Numbered from the stretch's first letter, positions 1 through 7,220 are shown. The stretch is DNA of 9,359 nt from Clostridia bacterium (GCA_900766895.1 CAAFXF010000039.1:1-9359), one strand, 5' to 3'. A program made the numbers and translations. The notes: generated from the letters alone by a model not told the origin.

Positions 1-29
1 TCACCGCACGTGTCTGGGGGGATAAAAAA

Positions 30-59
30 CAGATTGAACATCGCGTTCAATCTGCTTTT
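30..59 (+). terminator. Rho-independent terminator of an upstream gene
   Basis: A perfect 10-bp stem (30-39 with 45-54) closes a 5-nt loop (ATCGC) and is followed by CTTTT and, a few bases on, another run of five T. It is preceded by an A-run, so it could also work on the minus strand. The gene it serves lies left of the window. Confidence 0.75.
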
Positions 60-148
60 GGCGTTTTTCGCCTTTTGCTCAGTCGTAGTACAATCGTACA
101 ACTTCCTTTGCAAAATGCGAAATTCAGCTCCATTTCTCAACAGCCTTC

Positions 149-188
149 CGGCGTGTCAAATTTGTTGCTTGTCTTTTTTGACACGCCG
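149..188. repeat. 12-bp perfect inverted repeat with 16-nt loop
   Basis: CGGCGTGTCAAA (149-160) is exactly complementary to TTTGACACGCCG (177-188). The 16-nt loop ends in a T-run. No U-tract follows the right arm, so this is not a standard terminator. It could be a structured RNA element, a protein-binding palindrome or part of an interspersed intergenic repeat. Confidence 0.6.
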
Positions 189-191
189 AAT

Positions 192-225
192 AATCCGTCT
201 AAAGCTTTTGCTTTAGACGGATTTT
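192..225 (+). terminator. Strong hairpin, probable terminator
   Basis: A perfect 14-bp stem (192-205 with 210-223) closes a TTTT loop. The following bases are only weakly T-rich (TTTTGTCAT including stem bases), so termination is plausible but less certain than for the other hairpins. It lies about 45 bp upstream of the next promoter and would insulate it from read-through. Confidence 0.5.
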
Positions 226-267
226 GTCATATTTATGCCCATATAATTATAAACATTATATATATGG

Positions 268-296
268 TTGAATTTGGAATTACGGTTTGTTATAAT
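268..296 (+). promoter_or_regulatory. Sigma-A promoter with extended -10 for the cysK-like operon
   Basis: TTGAAT (268-273) and TATAAT (291-296) are separated by 17 bp, and TG at 288-289 gives an extended -10. The predicted start near 303 leaves a leader of only about 27 nt. That is too short for a riboswitch or T-box, so control, if any, would act at initiation. Confidence 0.8.
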
Positions 297-329
297 TAAT
301 GTGTATTATTTTGTAACGAGAGGGAAAGT

Positions 330-1256
330 ATGGTTTATAATAATGTGCTTGAGTGCATCGGTCACACCCCTATGATAAAGCTAAATAGGATGGTTGAGCC
401 GGACAGTGCCGATATTTATGTAAAATTTGAGGGGCTTAATGTGGGAGGCTCCATAAAAACACGAACAGCCTACAATATGATTTGTGATGCAGAAGCAAAG
501 GGGCTTATCAACGAGGATACAATTATTGTTGAGCCTACATCGGGCAATCAGGGCATCGGTCTTGCTCTTGTAGGTGCGGTGCGTGGCTACAAAACAATTA
601 TTGTTATGCCGGACTCTGTGTCGCAGGAAAGACGCCTGCTTGTTGAGCATTACGGTGCACAGGTTATACTTATTCACGATGCAGGAAACATTGGTGACTG
701 CATTGAGGAATGTCTGAATACTGCTATCAGAATGAGGGAGGAAAATCCAAATGTTTTCATTCCGCAGCAGTTTGAAAACCCTGCAAACCCTATGGTGCAC
801 CGTCACCACACAGGTCTTGAAATTTTGGAGCAGGTGGCAGGTCAAATTGACGGCTTTTGTTCAGGAATAGGAACAGGCGGTACAATTACAGGTATAGGCG
901 AGGTGCTAAAGGCTCAAAATCCGGATATTACAATTTGGGCGGTGGAGCCGGAAAATGCGGCAATTCTTGCCGGCGGAACAGTTGGTACGCATAACCAAAT
1001 GGGCATAGGTGACGGCGTTATTCCCGAAATACTTAATCAAAGCATTTATGAGGATATATGTATAATCACCGATGAGGAGGCCATACAAACCTCAAAGGAT
1101 TTGGCAATTATGGAGGGCTTGATGTGTGGCATCAGCAGTGGAACAAATGTTGCCGCCGCCAAAAAGCTTGCCAAAAAGCTCGGCAAGGGCAAAACCGTTG
1201 TTACAGTTCTTCCCGATACTGCCGAAAGATACTTTTCAACTCCGTTGTTTGACTGA
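330..1256 (+). CDS. CysK-fold PLP enzyme (cysteine synthase / cysteine lyase family)
   Basis: This is a 308-residue cytoplasmic fold-type II PLP enzyme of the cysteine synthase/cystathionine beta-synthase family, full length for CysK. The start is set by GAGAGGG at 318-324. Visible motifs are the PLP lysine K43 in GGSIKTR, the substrate loop TSGNQG (70-75), NPANP (150-154), the phosphate-binding GTGGT (181-185), CGISSG (266-271) and PDTAERY (295-301). Standard O-acetylserine sulfhydrylases usually read SVKDR, TSGNTG and GIGAGFIP. Here these are SIKTR, TSGNQG and GIGDGVIP, the last placing an aspartate (D228) in the active-site loop. As I recall, an aspartate at about this position (D232) is catalytic in Fusobacterium nucleatum Fn1055, a cysteine (hydroxyl) lyase that makes serine and H2S. 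The gene may therefore encode an H2S-releasing cysteine lyase rather than cysteine synthase. No serine acetyltransferase gene is nearby. The family is certain, the reaction is not. It is first in an operon with the hydrolase gene 30 bp downstream. Confidence 0.9.
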   Translation: MVYNNVLECIGHTPMIKLNRMVEPDSADIYVKFEGLNVGGSIKTRTAYNMICDAEAKGLINEDTIIVEPTSGNQGIGLALVGAVRGYKTIIVMPDSVSQERRLLVEHYGAQVILIHDAGNIGDCIEECLNTAIRMREENPNVFIPQQFENPANPMVHRHHTGLEILEQVAGQIDGFCSGIGTGGTITGIGEVLKAQNPDITIWAVEPENAAILAGGTVGTHNQMGIGDGVIPEILNQSIYEDICIITDEEAIQTSKDLAIMEGLMCGISSGTNVAAAKKLAKKLGKGKTVVTVLPDTAERYFSTPLFD

Positions 1257-1286
1257 AATAATTTTTGATTAATATGAGGTGCTGAT

Positions 1287-2459
1287 ATGGCTAATGTAAT
1301 AGATTATATTAATAATTACGGCGACATTTCTTTTTGTGATGTTCCGTTTGATGAGGCAGACAATGTTGCGCTTTGCGATATGTACTATATGCCGCTTGAT
1401 GAGGTGGTGTCTGACAGCTTTGACGATGATCCTGTGTCGTACAAGGATGCCGCAAACAAGATTTTTGATATGCGTGGCAGAAAGCATGAGCCTGTCGGAC
1501 TTGTTTTGCAAAAGTGCATAAGTGAGGTTATGATGGCAATGGCTGATAAAAAACGCTTTGCCGAAATGAAGGTTGTCGCAGCCGTTCGTGTATACGAAAA
1601 GGAGCCTGCCGTACAGTTTGAGGCTGCAACATTTTTACTGCCGGACAATACTGTTGTTGTTCTTTTTAAGGGAACAGATGATACTCTTATCGGATGGAAA
1701 GAGGATATTGATATTCTTACCAAAAAAGGTATTCCGTCCAATATGCTTGCAACCGAATATCTTGAAAAGGTGGCAAAAAAATTTGACGGAAAAATCATTG
1801 TTTGCGGTCATTCCAAGGGTGGCTTTATTGCACAGTATGCCACACTGTTTTGCAAAAAGGAAATTCGTGACAGAATAGAATGTGTATATAATAATGACGG
1901 ACCGGGCTTTTGGGATTATTCTTATTTGCAGGAGGACTCATATGCCGAGATGCTTCCAAAATATCGCCATTTCGTACCGCAGTCATCATTTATCGGTATG
2001 ATGCTTGCACACGATAATGATTATACGGTTGTAAAGAGCGATCAGCATTTAGGTCCGCTTCAGCACGATTTGTATTCGTGGCAATTTGACGGCAGACGTC
2101 TTATAAAGCTTGATGAGCTTACCCCTGTCGGAAAGCTCAACGACGGAATACTTCACGACCTTGTGGACAATCTGACTGATGAGCAGGAGCAGGTGCTTGA
2201 TGAGGTTGTTGATGTTCTGCTTGCAGGTGTAAATCAAAAGGGCCTGCTTGATGTTAAGGATAATTTGCTCAGTTCTATTAAGGGCGGCGCAGAGGCTTGG
2301 CGTTCTCTTGACCGAGATACCCAAAAGAGCTTTTTGGGCATTTTTTCAACCGCACCGTCAATCGTTGTGAAAAATACCGAAAAGGTGCGTAAAGAGGAAA
2401 ACGAAAAAAGAAAAAATAAGATTATTGAAAATCTAAAGTATCTTAATGTATTGTTTTAA
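1287..2459 (+). CDS. Alpha/beta-hydrolase, DUF2974 / lipase-like protein
   Basis: This 390-residue protein has no signal peptide and resembles the DUF2974 (Mbeg1-like) branch of the lipase-type alpha/beta-hydrolases. The nucleophile elbow is GHSKGG (174-179) with S176. Upstream, FKGTDD (127-132) and W137-KED match the family's strand and oxyanion-side motif. NNDGPGF (202-208) offers D204 as a candidate acid, and the histidine probably lies in the QHDLYSW segment or nearby. The C-terminal 100 residues are charged, probably helical, and end in a lysine/glutamate-rich stretch. The start is set by GAGGTG (1276-1281), 5 nt before ATG. The gene follows the CysK-like gene by 30 bp and precedes the vanZ-like gene by 8 bp, so it is mid-operon. 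The natural substrate (lipid, ester or peptide) cannot be read from sequence. The fold assignment is strong, the enzymatic role unproven. Confidence 0.8.
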   Translation: MANVIDYINNYGDISFCDVPFDEADNVALCDMYYMPLDEVVSDSFDDDPVSYKDAANKIFDMRGRKHEPVGLVLQKCISEVMMAMADKKRFAEMKVVAAVRVYEKEPAVQFEAATFLLPDNTVVVLFKGTDDTLIGWKEDIDILTKKGIPSNMLATEYLEKVAKKFDGKIIVCGHSKGGFIAQYATLFCKKEIRDRIECVYNNDGPGFWDYSYLQEDSYAEMLPKYRHFVPQSSFIGMMLAHDNDYTVVKSDQHLGPLQHDLYSWQFDGRRLIKLDELTPVGKLNDGILHDLVDNLTDEQEQVLDEVVDVLLAGVNQKGLLDVKDNLLSSIKGGAEAWRSLDRDTQKSFLGIFSTAPSIVVKNTEKVRKEENEKRKNKIIENLKYLNVLF

Positions 2460-2467
2460 GGTGTATA

Positions 2468-3001
2468 ATGGGAGAAATCTTACATATTATTTATCGCACG
2501 GACAAGGGCACTATGCTGCTGCTTCTTGTTGCGTTGTCGGTGTTGTTTGCCGTTTACTGCCTGCTTTTCAAAAAGAAGAGCTTTAACAACAAGCTTGTGG
2601 CTGTAATGCTTTTTGCGTCGGTGATTGCGACATTTGTTCCAACCGTGCTTAATCGTGTTGGGCAGGATAACACGGCGGAAATTATGCTTGAGCCATTTCG
2701 TTCATTAAGGCTTTATTTTACAACCGGCTATGAGGAATGGCTGAGAGTTTGTGTGATGAATTTTGCTTTGTTTTTTCCGTTAGGATGCTCGCTTGCATGC
2801 TTTGATGATAAAGCAAAAATCAAGCCTTGGCATGTAGTTGCTTTGTCCTGTGCGTTGAGCATGGCAATAGAAATCTCACAGCATATTTTTTCACTCGGCA
2901 TAAGTGAATTTGACGATGTATTCAACAATACTCTCGGTGCGTTGATGGGATTTGTGTTAACACGATTGTTTTATACTGCCTTTTGCAAATTGAAAAAATA
3001 G
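2468..3001 (+). CDS. VanZ-like family membrane protein
   Basis: This is a 177-residue integral membrane protein with about five hydrophobic segments (roughly residues 17-34, 43-61, 95-111, 122-140 and 152-171). VanZ-family hallmarks are present: an N-x4-FPLG-like motif (NFALFFPLG, 98-106), IEISQ (134-138), and an acidic motif SEFDDVFNNTLGA (146-158) before the last helix. The founding VanZ raises teicoplanin resistance by an unknown mechanism, and most homologues, like this one outside a van cluster, have no assigned function. The Shine-Dalgarno AAGGTG (2458-2463) overlaps the hydrolase stop codon, indicating translational coupling. No vanA/B-type genes are present, so I would not infer glycopeptide resistance. 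It could act with the upstream hydrolase at the membrane, but that is speculation. Confidence 0.88.
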   Translation: MGEILHIIYRTDKGTMLLLLVALSVLFAVYCLLFKKKSFNNKLVAVMLFASVIATFVPTVLNRVGQDNTAEIMLEPFRSLRLYFTTGYEEWLRVCVMNFALFFPLGCSLACFDDKAKIKPWHVVALSCALSMAIEISQHIFSLGISEFDDVFNNTLGALMGFVLTRLFYTAFCKLKK

Positions 3002-3007
3002 CTATTT

Positions 3008-3050
3008 AAGACATCCGATATTGCGTTGGGCAAATTTTGGATGTCTTTTT
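3008..3050 (+). terminator. Rho-independent terminator of the cysK-like operon
   Basis: AAGACATCC (3008-3016) pairs with GGATGTCTT (3039-3047) and is followed by a T-run. The 22-nt loop holds a minor inner stem, TTGC/GCAA (3021-3024/3030-3033). It begins 7 bp after the vanZ-like stop codon. Confidence 0.75.
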
Positions 3051-3085
3051 CCATAATTTATATTAGGATAAAGATTTAATAAACA

Positions 3086-3114
3086 TTGCATATTTCCTAA
3101 AAATAATGTAGAAT
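3086..3114 (+). promoter_or_regulatory. Sigma-A promoter of the GPH-GH2 sugar operon
   Basis: TTGCAT (3086-3091) and TAGAAT (3109-3114) are 17 bp apart. The predicted start near 3121 coincides with the Shine-Dalgarno AAGGGGTG (3121-3128), giving a leader of about 13 nt. An interrupted inverted repeat overlaps the promoter (ACATT 3083-3087 with AATGT 3105-3109, and ATTT 3092-3095 with AAAT 3101-3104) and could be an operator. It is too A/T-rich to be sure. No regulator gene is adjacent. Confidence 0.6.
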
Positions 3115-3133
3115 GGGTTAAAGGGGTGTTAAT

Positions 3134-4510
3134 ATGAAAACTACAAAACCATTTGGAATAGCCGACAAGCTCGGCTATATGTTCGGTGATTTTGCAAATG
3201 ACTTTACGTTTTTGTTGTCGTCATCCTTTTTGCTGAAATTCTACACTGACGTTATGGGCGTTAAGGGTAGTGTTGTCGGCGTTGTAATGATGATAGCAAG
3301 ATTTGTTGATGCCTTTACCGATGTTGGTATGGGCAGAATTTGCGACAGATCCAAAACTACAAAAAACGGCAAGTTTAAGCCGTGGATTTTAAGGATGTGC
3401 GGTCCCGTTGCACTTATGTCCTTTTTGATGTACCAAAGCTCGCTTGCAAATATGAGCATGGGATTTAAGATCGGTTATCTTGTTGTAACCTACATTCTTT
3501 GGGGCTCTGTGTTCTACACATCGGTAAACATTCCGTACGGCTCTATGGCGTCTGCTATTTCGGAAAATCCAAGCGACAGACAATCGCTTTCTACTTTTAG
3601 AACAATGGGTGGCGTTCTTGCAGGTGCAATAATTACCGCAGGTCTGCCTATGGTGATTTATGACAATAACGTGATTAACGGCAGAAAGTTTACTATTGTT
3701 GCCGGTGCTTGCTCTGTGGGTGCAATTATTTGCTATCTTCTTTGCTATGCAATGGTAACGGAAAGAGTTATTGTGGAACCCGACGCACAAACTCTAAAGA
3801 AAAACAATATCGGTGTAATGCTTAAAAATGCATTTGGTAACAGAGCATTGATTTCCATTATAGTTGCGTCTATTGTTATGCTGCTTGCACAGCTAACCCT
3901 TCAGTCAATGAGCAATTATGTATTCCCTAACTTTTATCATAACGCAAAGGCAATCACTGCCGGCATGGGTGTAATGGGAGTATCGATGATTTTGGCTGCT
4001 GTTCTTGCAAGGCCTGTCAGCAACAAAATCGGCAAGGCAGAGCTTGGCGCCATTGCATCTATCTTTGGTGGCTTGATGTCGCTTCTTGCATTTTTTATCC
4101 GTCCAAGCAATGTTTGGGTATTTGTTGTTATTCAAAGCTTTACCTGGCTTGGTCTGGGTATGTTCCAAATGATAGCATGGGCGCTTATTACCGATGTTAT
4201 TGACTATTCGGAAATTAAAAACGGAATCCGTGAGGACGGCTCGGTATATGCTCTGTATTCCTTTGCACGAAAGCTTGGACAGGCAGCTTCTGCAGGTCTT
4301 ACCGGTGTGCTTCTTGATATGGTTGGATATTCACAGCAGACACAGTTTGACACAGATGTTGTAAACGGTATATTTAACATCACAACTCTTGTGCCTGCTA
4401 TCGGATTTATTGTACTTGGCTTGATTTTGTATTTCTGGTATCCGCTTCGCAAAAAGCAGGTTGACGAAAATGTTGAAAAGCTTAGACAGCTTCATTTGGA
4501 GGATAGGTAA
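3134..4510 (+). CDS. GPH-family sugar:cation symporter (MFS, MelB/UidB/XynP-like)
   Basis: This 458-residue, twelve-helix transporter belongs to the glycoside-pentoside-hexuronide:cation symporter family. The N-terminal signature is clear. FANDF (20-24) carries D23, which aligns with the sugar-binding D19 of MelB. LLKFYTDVMG follows, and ARFVDAFTDVGMG (55-67) holds D59 and D63, corresponding to MelB's cation-site D55 and D59. GKFKPW (79-84) closes the loop between helices 2 and 3. The second-half signature TDVIDYSEIKNG (353-364), followed by REDGSVY, is also typical. It therefore probably takes up a glycoside with Na+ or H+ across the plasma membrane. The start follows AAGGGGTG by 5 nt. The TAA stop abuts the ATG of the GH2 gene, and GGAGG inside this gene's last codons (4498-4502) serves that gene. 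The exact sugar is unknown; a beta-galactoside, beta-glucuronide or related beta-glycoside is most likely from the partner enzyme. Confidence 0.92.
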   Translation: MKTTKPFGIADKLGYMFGDFANDFTFLLSSSFLLKFYTDVMGVKGSVVGVVMMIARFVDAFTDVGMGRICDRSKTTKNGKFKPWILRMCGPVALMSFLMYQSSLANMSMGFKIGYLVVTYILWGSVFYTSVNIPYGSMASAISENPSDRQSLSTFRTMGGVLAGAIITAGLPMVIYDNNVINGRKFTIVAGACSVGAIICYLLCYAMVTERVIVEPDAQTLKKNNIGVMLKNAFGNRALISIIVASIVMLLAQLTLQSMSNYVFPNFYHNAKAITAGMGVMGVSMILAAVLARPVSNKIGKAELGAIASIFGGLMSLLAFFIRPSNVWVFVVIQSFTWLGLGMFQMIAWALITDVIDYSEIKNGIREDGSVYALYSFARKLGQAASAGLTGVLLDMVGYSQQTQFDTDVVNGIFNITTLVPAIGFIVLGLILYFWYPLRKKQVDENVEKLRQLHLEDR

Positions 4511-6703
4511 ATGAGAGAAATTAAGAATATAAATGCCGATTGGCAGTTTTCCAAGGATAAGTCCGTGTGGGAGGATATCAGCCTCCCGCATACCTGGAAC
4601 GGTAAGGACGGTCAGGACGGCGGCAACGATTATTACAGGGGCAGATGCTATTATAAAAAACACATTGACGCGAGTGATATGCAGGGCGATAAGCTTTTTG
4701 TAAAGTTTTACGGCGTCAATTCCTCGTGCGATGTTTTCTTTAATAATAAAAAAATCGGCTCTCACGACGGCGGATATTCTGCATTTACCGTCGAATTAAA
4801 TGAAAGAGTGGGTGAGCTTACCGTTGAGGTTGATAATTCACCAAGTGACAGCGTTTATCCACAGCAGGCAGACTTTACCTTCTACGGCGGTATTTACAGA
4901 AATGTGGAATTGATTTGTGTTCCGAGCGTTCATTTTGTCGGTGAATTTCACATAACTCCTGTTGTAAGTAACGGCAATGCGGATGTTACCTTTGACGCAA
5001 GGACAAGCGCACCTGCAAGCGTCGAGTACGAAATTGTAAATGACGGTGAGGTAATTTATCACGGTGAGGATGCAAAAACCGTTATTGAAAATCCTCATTT
5101 GTGGAACGGCAGAAAGGACCCGCACCTCTACACAGCAAATGCTTATTTGATGGCTGACGGCGAGGCAGTTGATAAGGTGTCTGCCCGCTTTGGTGTTCGT
5201 TCATTTGAAATAGATTCAAACAAAGGCTTTATCCTTAACGGTAAGGAATACCCGCTTCGTGGTGTTTCTCGCCATCAAGACAGACCGGATATAGGTAACG
5301 CGCTTCTTCCGGAACATCATAAGGAGGATATGGACCTGATTTGTGAGCTCGGTGCGACAACTATTCGTCTTGCTCACTATCAGCACGACCAATATTTTTA
5401 TGACCTCTGTGACGAAAGAGGTATGGTTGTATGGGCAGAAATTCCGTATATTTCCTGCCATTTGGATAACGGCTTTGAAAACACAATGAGCCAAATGCGA
5501 GAGCTTGTTGAGCAATGCTATAATCATCCGTCAATCGTTGTTTGGGGCCTTTCAAATGAGATTACAATGGGTGGCGTTGCCTCACCTAATATGATTGAAA
5601 ATCATAAAAAGCTCAACGACCTTTGCCATAGCCTTGATAAAACAAGACTCACCACTCTTGCGGCACTGACAATGTGCCCTATTGATGCACAGTACATTCA
5701 AATTCCGGATGTTCTATCATACAATCATTATTTTGGCTGGTACGGCGGTAACACGGGAATGAACGGACCTTGGTTTGATGATTTCCACGCAAAGTATCCT
5801 AACCGTGCAATCGGCATCAGTGAGTACGGCTGTGAGGCTCTTAATTGGCATACATCAAATCCGGAGCAGGGTGACTACACCGAGGAATATCAGGCATATT
5901 ATCACGAGGAGCTTATTAAGCAAATCGCCGAGCGTCCGTATCTATGGGCAACTCATGTTTGGAATATGTTTGACTTTGCTGCCGACGCAAGAGCAGAGGG
6001 CGGCGAAAACGGTATGAATCATAAGGGGCTTGTCACCTTTGACAGAAAGTATAAAAAGGACAGCTTTTATGCATATAAGGCTTGGCTTTCGGATGAGCCT
6101 GTCCTTCACATTTGCTCAAAGAGATATGTTGATAGGGTAGAGGATGTAACAAAGGTTACTGTTTATTCAAATCAAAACGAGGTTGAGCTTTTTGCAAACG
6201 GTGTCAGTGTTCAAAAGCAGACAAAGGGTAAGTATCCGTTCTTCTATTTTGAGGTTAAAAACGAGGGTGAAACCGAGCTTAAGGCTGTTGCGGGTGATTT
6301 AACAGATACTGCAAAAATCAAAAAGGTAAGCGAGCCTAATCCGGATTACATTATGCAGGATGAGGGCGCTGTAATAAACTGGTTTGAAATTGATACTCCA
6401 ACCGGTTACCTTTCAATTAACGATACTGTCGGTGACATTCTTGCTACTTTCAGAGGAAAGCTTGTGCTTATAGGTATGCTTCCTATGCTTAAAAAAGCTT
6501 TGACAGGCGATAAGTCAAAGAAAAAGGATGGCGAGAAAAAGAAAAAAGGTATGTCTGTTGCAGGCTTTAAGCCAAACAAAACTATGCTTGAGATGGCAAA
6601 GGGCTTTGCATTAAGACGCGCATTTTCCATGCTTGGCGGTAAGTTTACCAAGGAGCAAATTCTCGGCATAAACAAAAAGCTAAACAAAATAAAGAAAAAA
6701 TAA
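4511..6703 (+). CDS. GH2 beta-glycosidase (beta-galactosidase / beta-glucuronidase type) with basic C-terminal extension
   Basis: This is a 730-residue cytoplasmic glycoside hydrolase of family 2 with no signal peptide. Domain order is a sugar-binding jelly roll (about 1-135, ending GGIYRNVEL), an immunoglobulin-like sandwich (about 140-232), a TIM barrel (about 235-525), a DUF4982-like beta domain (about 533-606) and a C-terminal extension (about 609-730). Catalytic residues are E350 in LSNEI (acid/base) and E438 in GISEYG (nucleophile). H255 in GVSRHQDR and H289 in RLAHYQH match conserved active-site histidines of LacZ-type enzymes. N503-H-K505 fits the N-x-K pattern of glucuronidases, but many GH2 beta-galactosidases read NDKG here, so it does not decide the substrate. 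The barrel wording (GVSRHQDR, LAHYQH, VVWAEIPY) is closer to clostridial beta-galactosidases. The extension contains a lysine-rich stretch (668-679) followed by amphipathic helices. Cotranscription with the symporter implies hydrolysis of an imported glycoside. Confidence 0.92.
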   Translation: MREIKNINADWQFSKDKSVWEDISLPHTWNGKDGQDGGNDYYRGRCYYKKHIDASDMQGDKLFVKFYGVNSSCDVFFNNKKIGSHDGGYSAFTVELNERVGELTVEVDNSPSDSVYPQQADFTFYGGIYRNVELICVPSVHFVGEFHITPVVSNGNADVTFDARTSAPASVEYEIVNDGEVIYHGEDAKTVIENPHLWNGRKDPHLYTANAYLMADGEAVDKVSARFGVRSFEIDSNKGFILNGKEYPLRGVSRHQDRPDIGNALLPEHHKEDMDLICELGATTIRLAHYQHDQYFYDLCDERGMVVWAEIPYISCHLDNGFENTMSQMRELVEQCYNHPSIVVWGLSNEITMGGVASPNMIENHKKLNDLCHSLDKTRLTTLAALTMCPIDAQYIQIPDVLSYNHYFGWYGGNTGMNGPWFDDFHAKYPNRAIGISEYGCEALNWHTSNPEQGDYTEEYQAYYHEELIKQIAERPYLWATHVWNMFDFAADARAEGGENGMNHKGLVTFDRKYKKDSFYAYKAWLSDEPVLHICSKRYVDRVEDVTKVTVYSNQNEVELFANGVSVQKQTKGKYPFFYFEVKNEGETELKAVAGDLTDTAKIKKVSEPNPDYIMQDEGAVINWFEIDTPTGYLSINDTVGDILATFRGKLVLIGMLPMLKKALTGDKSKKKDGEKKKKGMSVAGFKPNKTMLEMAKGFALRRAFSMLGGKFTKEQILGINKKLNKIKKK

Positions 6704-6707
6704 AACT

Positions 6708-6744
6708 AAAAACTGCCTTGGAAATTTAATCCAAGGCAGTTTTT
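6708..6744. terminator. Bidirectional terminator between GH2 and cupin genes
   Basis: A perfect 14-bp stem (6708-6721 with 6731-6744) starts with five A and ends with five T, enclosing a 9-nt A/T loop. The symmetry lets it stop the GH2 operon on the plus strand and the cupin gene on the minus strand; their stop codons lie within about 10 bp on either side. Confidence 0.85.
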
Positions 6745-6751
6745 ATATGGA

Positions 6752-7183
6752 TTAGTGATGCTCCTTTTCGGCATCGCATTTTGTTTTTTGAACTGTTCCG
6801 AAGGGATGATGCGGCGGTGCGTATACCGAAAATAGCTTTAGCGGCTTTTGACCTGTGTTAACTATGTTATGCCATGTTCCTGCAGGAACAATAACAGCAT
6901 AGCCCGCACTTGCATTTTTTTGATAATTCAGTGCGTTTTTGCTTTTGCCTGTCATTATCCTTGCACAGCCGTCCTCAATTTTAATTAGCTGGTCGGTGTC
7001 GGGATGCATTTCTATTCCTATATCCTCACCAACGGGTATGCTCATAATTGTTACCTGTAGCCAATCACCCGTCCATAAGGCTGTTCTGAAGTTGTTGTTC
7101 ATTTTTGCAAAGTGGTTTATATTAACTATGAACGGTTGACCGCCGTAATCGGTTATGCCTTCTTTTGAACGATTATTATTCAT
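6752..7183 (-). CDS. Cupin-domain protein
   Basis: This is a small, soluble, 143-residue single-domain cupin. Motif 2 is textbook: G94-x5-P100-A-G102-x2-H105-x3-N109. Motif 1 is variant: H60 is present, but the positions that usually hold the second histidine and the glutamate read D62, D64 and Q65 (HPDTDQ), followed by G72. Metal binding could use H60, H105 and an acidic or amide side chain, or be lost. The C-terminus APPHHPFGTV is, as I recall, characteristic of a widespread family annotated only as cupin or mannose-6-phosphate-isomerase-like, so the variant motif is probably family-wide. The AAAGGG at 7192-7197 (read on the minus strand) lies 8 nt before the chosen ATG. It is probably monocistronic. 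No substrate can be assigned; isomerase, dioxygenase or sugar-binding roles are all possible. Confidence 0.87.
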   Translation of the reverse strand: MNNNRSKEGITDYGGQPFIVNINHFAKMNNNFRTALWTGDWLQVTIMSIPVGEDIGIEMHPDTDQLIKIEDGCARIMTGKSKNALNYQKNASAGYAVIVPAGTWHNIVNTGQKPLKLFSVYAPPHHPFGTVQKTKCDAEKEHH

Positions 7184-7220
7184 TTTCTGCGCCCTTTCTG
7201 TGTAATACTTGTTTTATAGT

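Larger units (their letters stand above)
1..329. other. Non-coding leader region with three hairpins and a promoter
   Basis: I see no convincing gene in this stretch. The first bases could be the last codons of an upstream gene read in the frame ending with TAA at 23-25, but seven codons are too few to judge. The region holds a terminator at 30-54, two further strong palindromes at 149-188 and 192-223, and the promoter of the following operon. Positions 60-148 hold only a weak GGCG/CGCC stem (60-63/69-72) and no recognisable RNA family. The short reading frames starting at 10 and 75 lack Shine-Dalgarno sites and run through the hairpins. Confidence 0.6.

Noticed and set aside
10..299. Two overlapping small reading frames in the leader
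   Set aside because: They have no Shine-Dalgarno, traverse strong hairpins including a terminator, and show no recognisable protein features.
297..329. Riboswitch or T-box controlling the cysK-like operon
   Set aside because: The leader after the predicted transcription start is only about 27 nt and the hairpins upstream lie before the promoter.
2468..3001. Glycopeptide resistance determinant
   Set aside because: VanZ-like proteins are common outside resistance clusters, and no van ligase, dehydrogenase, dipeptidase or two-component genes are present.
4331..4765. Long minus-strand reading frame across the transporter-GH2 junction, and other antisense frames inside the large genes
   Set aside because: They are shadows of well-supported plus-strand genes and have no family motifs or start signals.
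4511..6703. Firm assignment as beta-glucuronidase from the N-x-K motif (N503, K505)
   Set aside because: Beta-galactosidases of GH2 commonly carry NDKG at the same place and the barrel motifs here resemble them more, so the substrate is left open.
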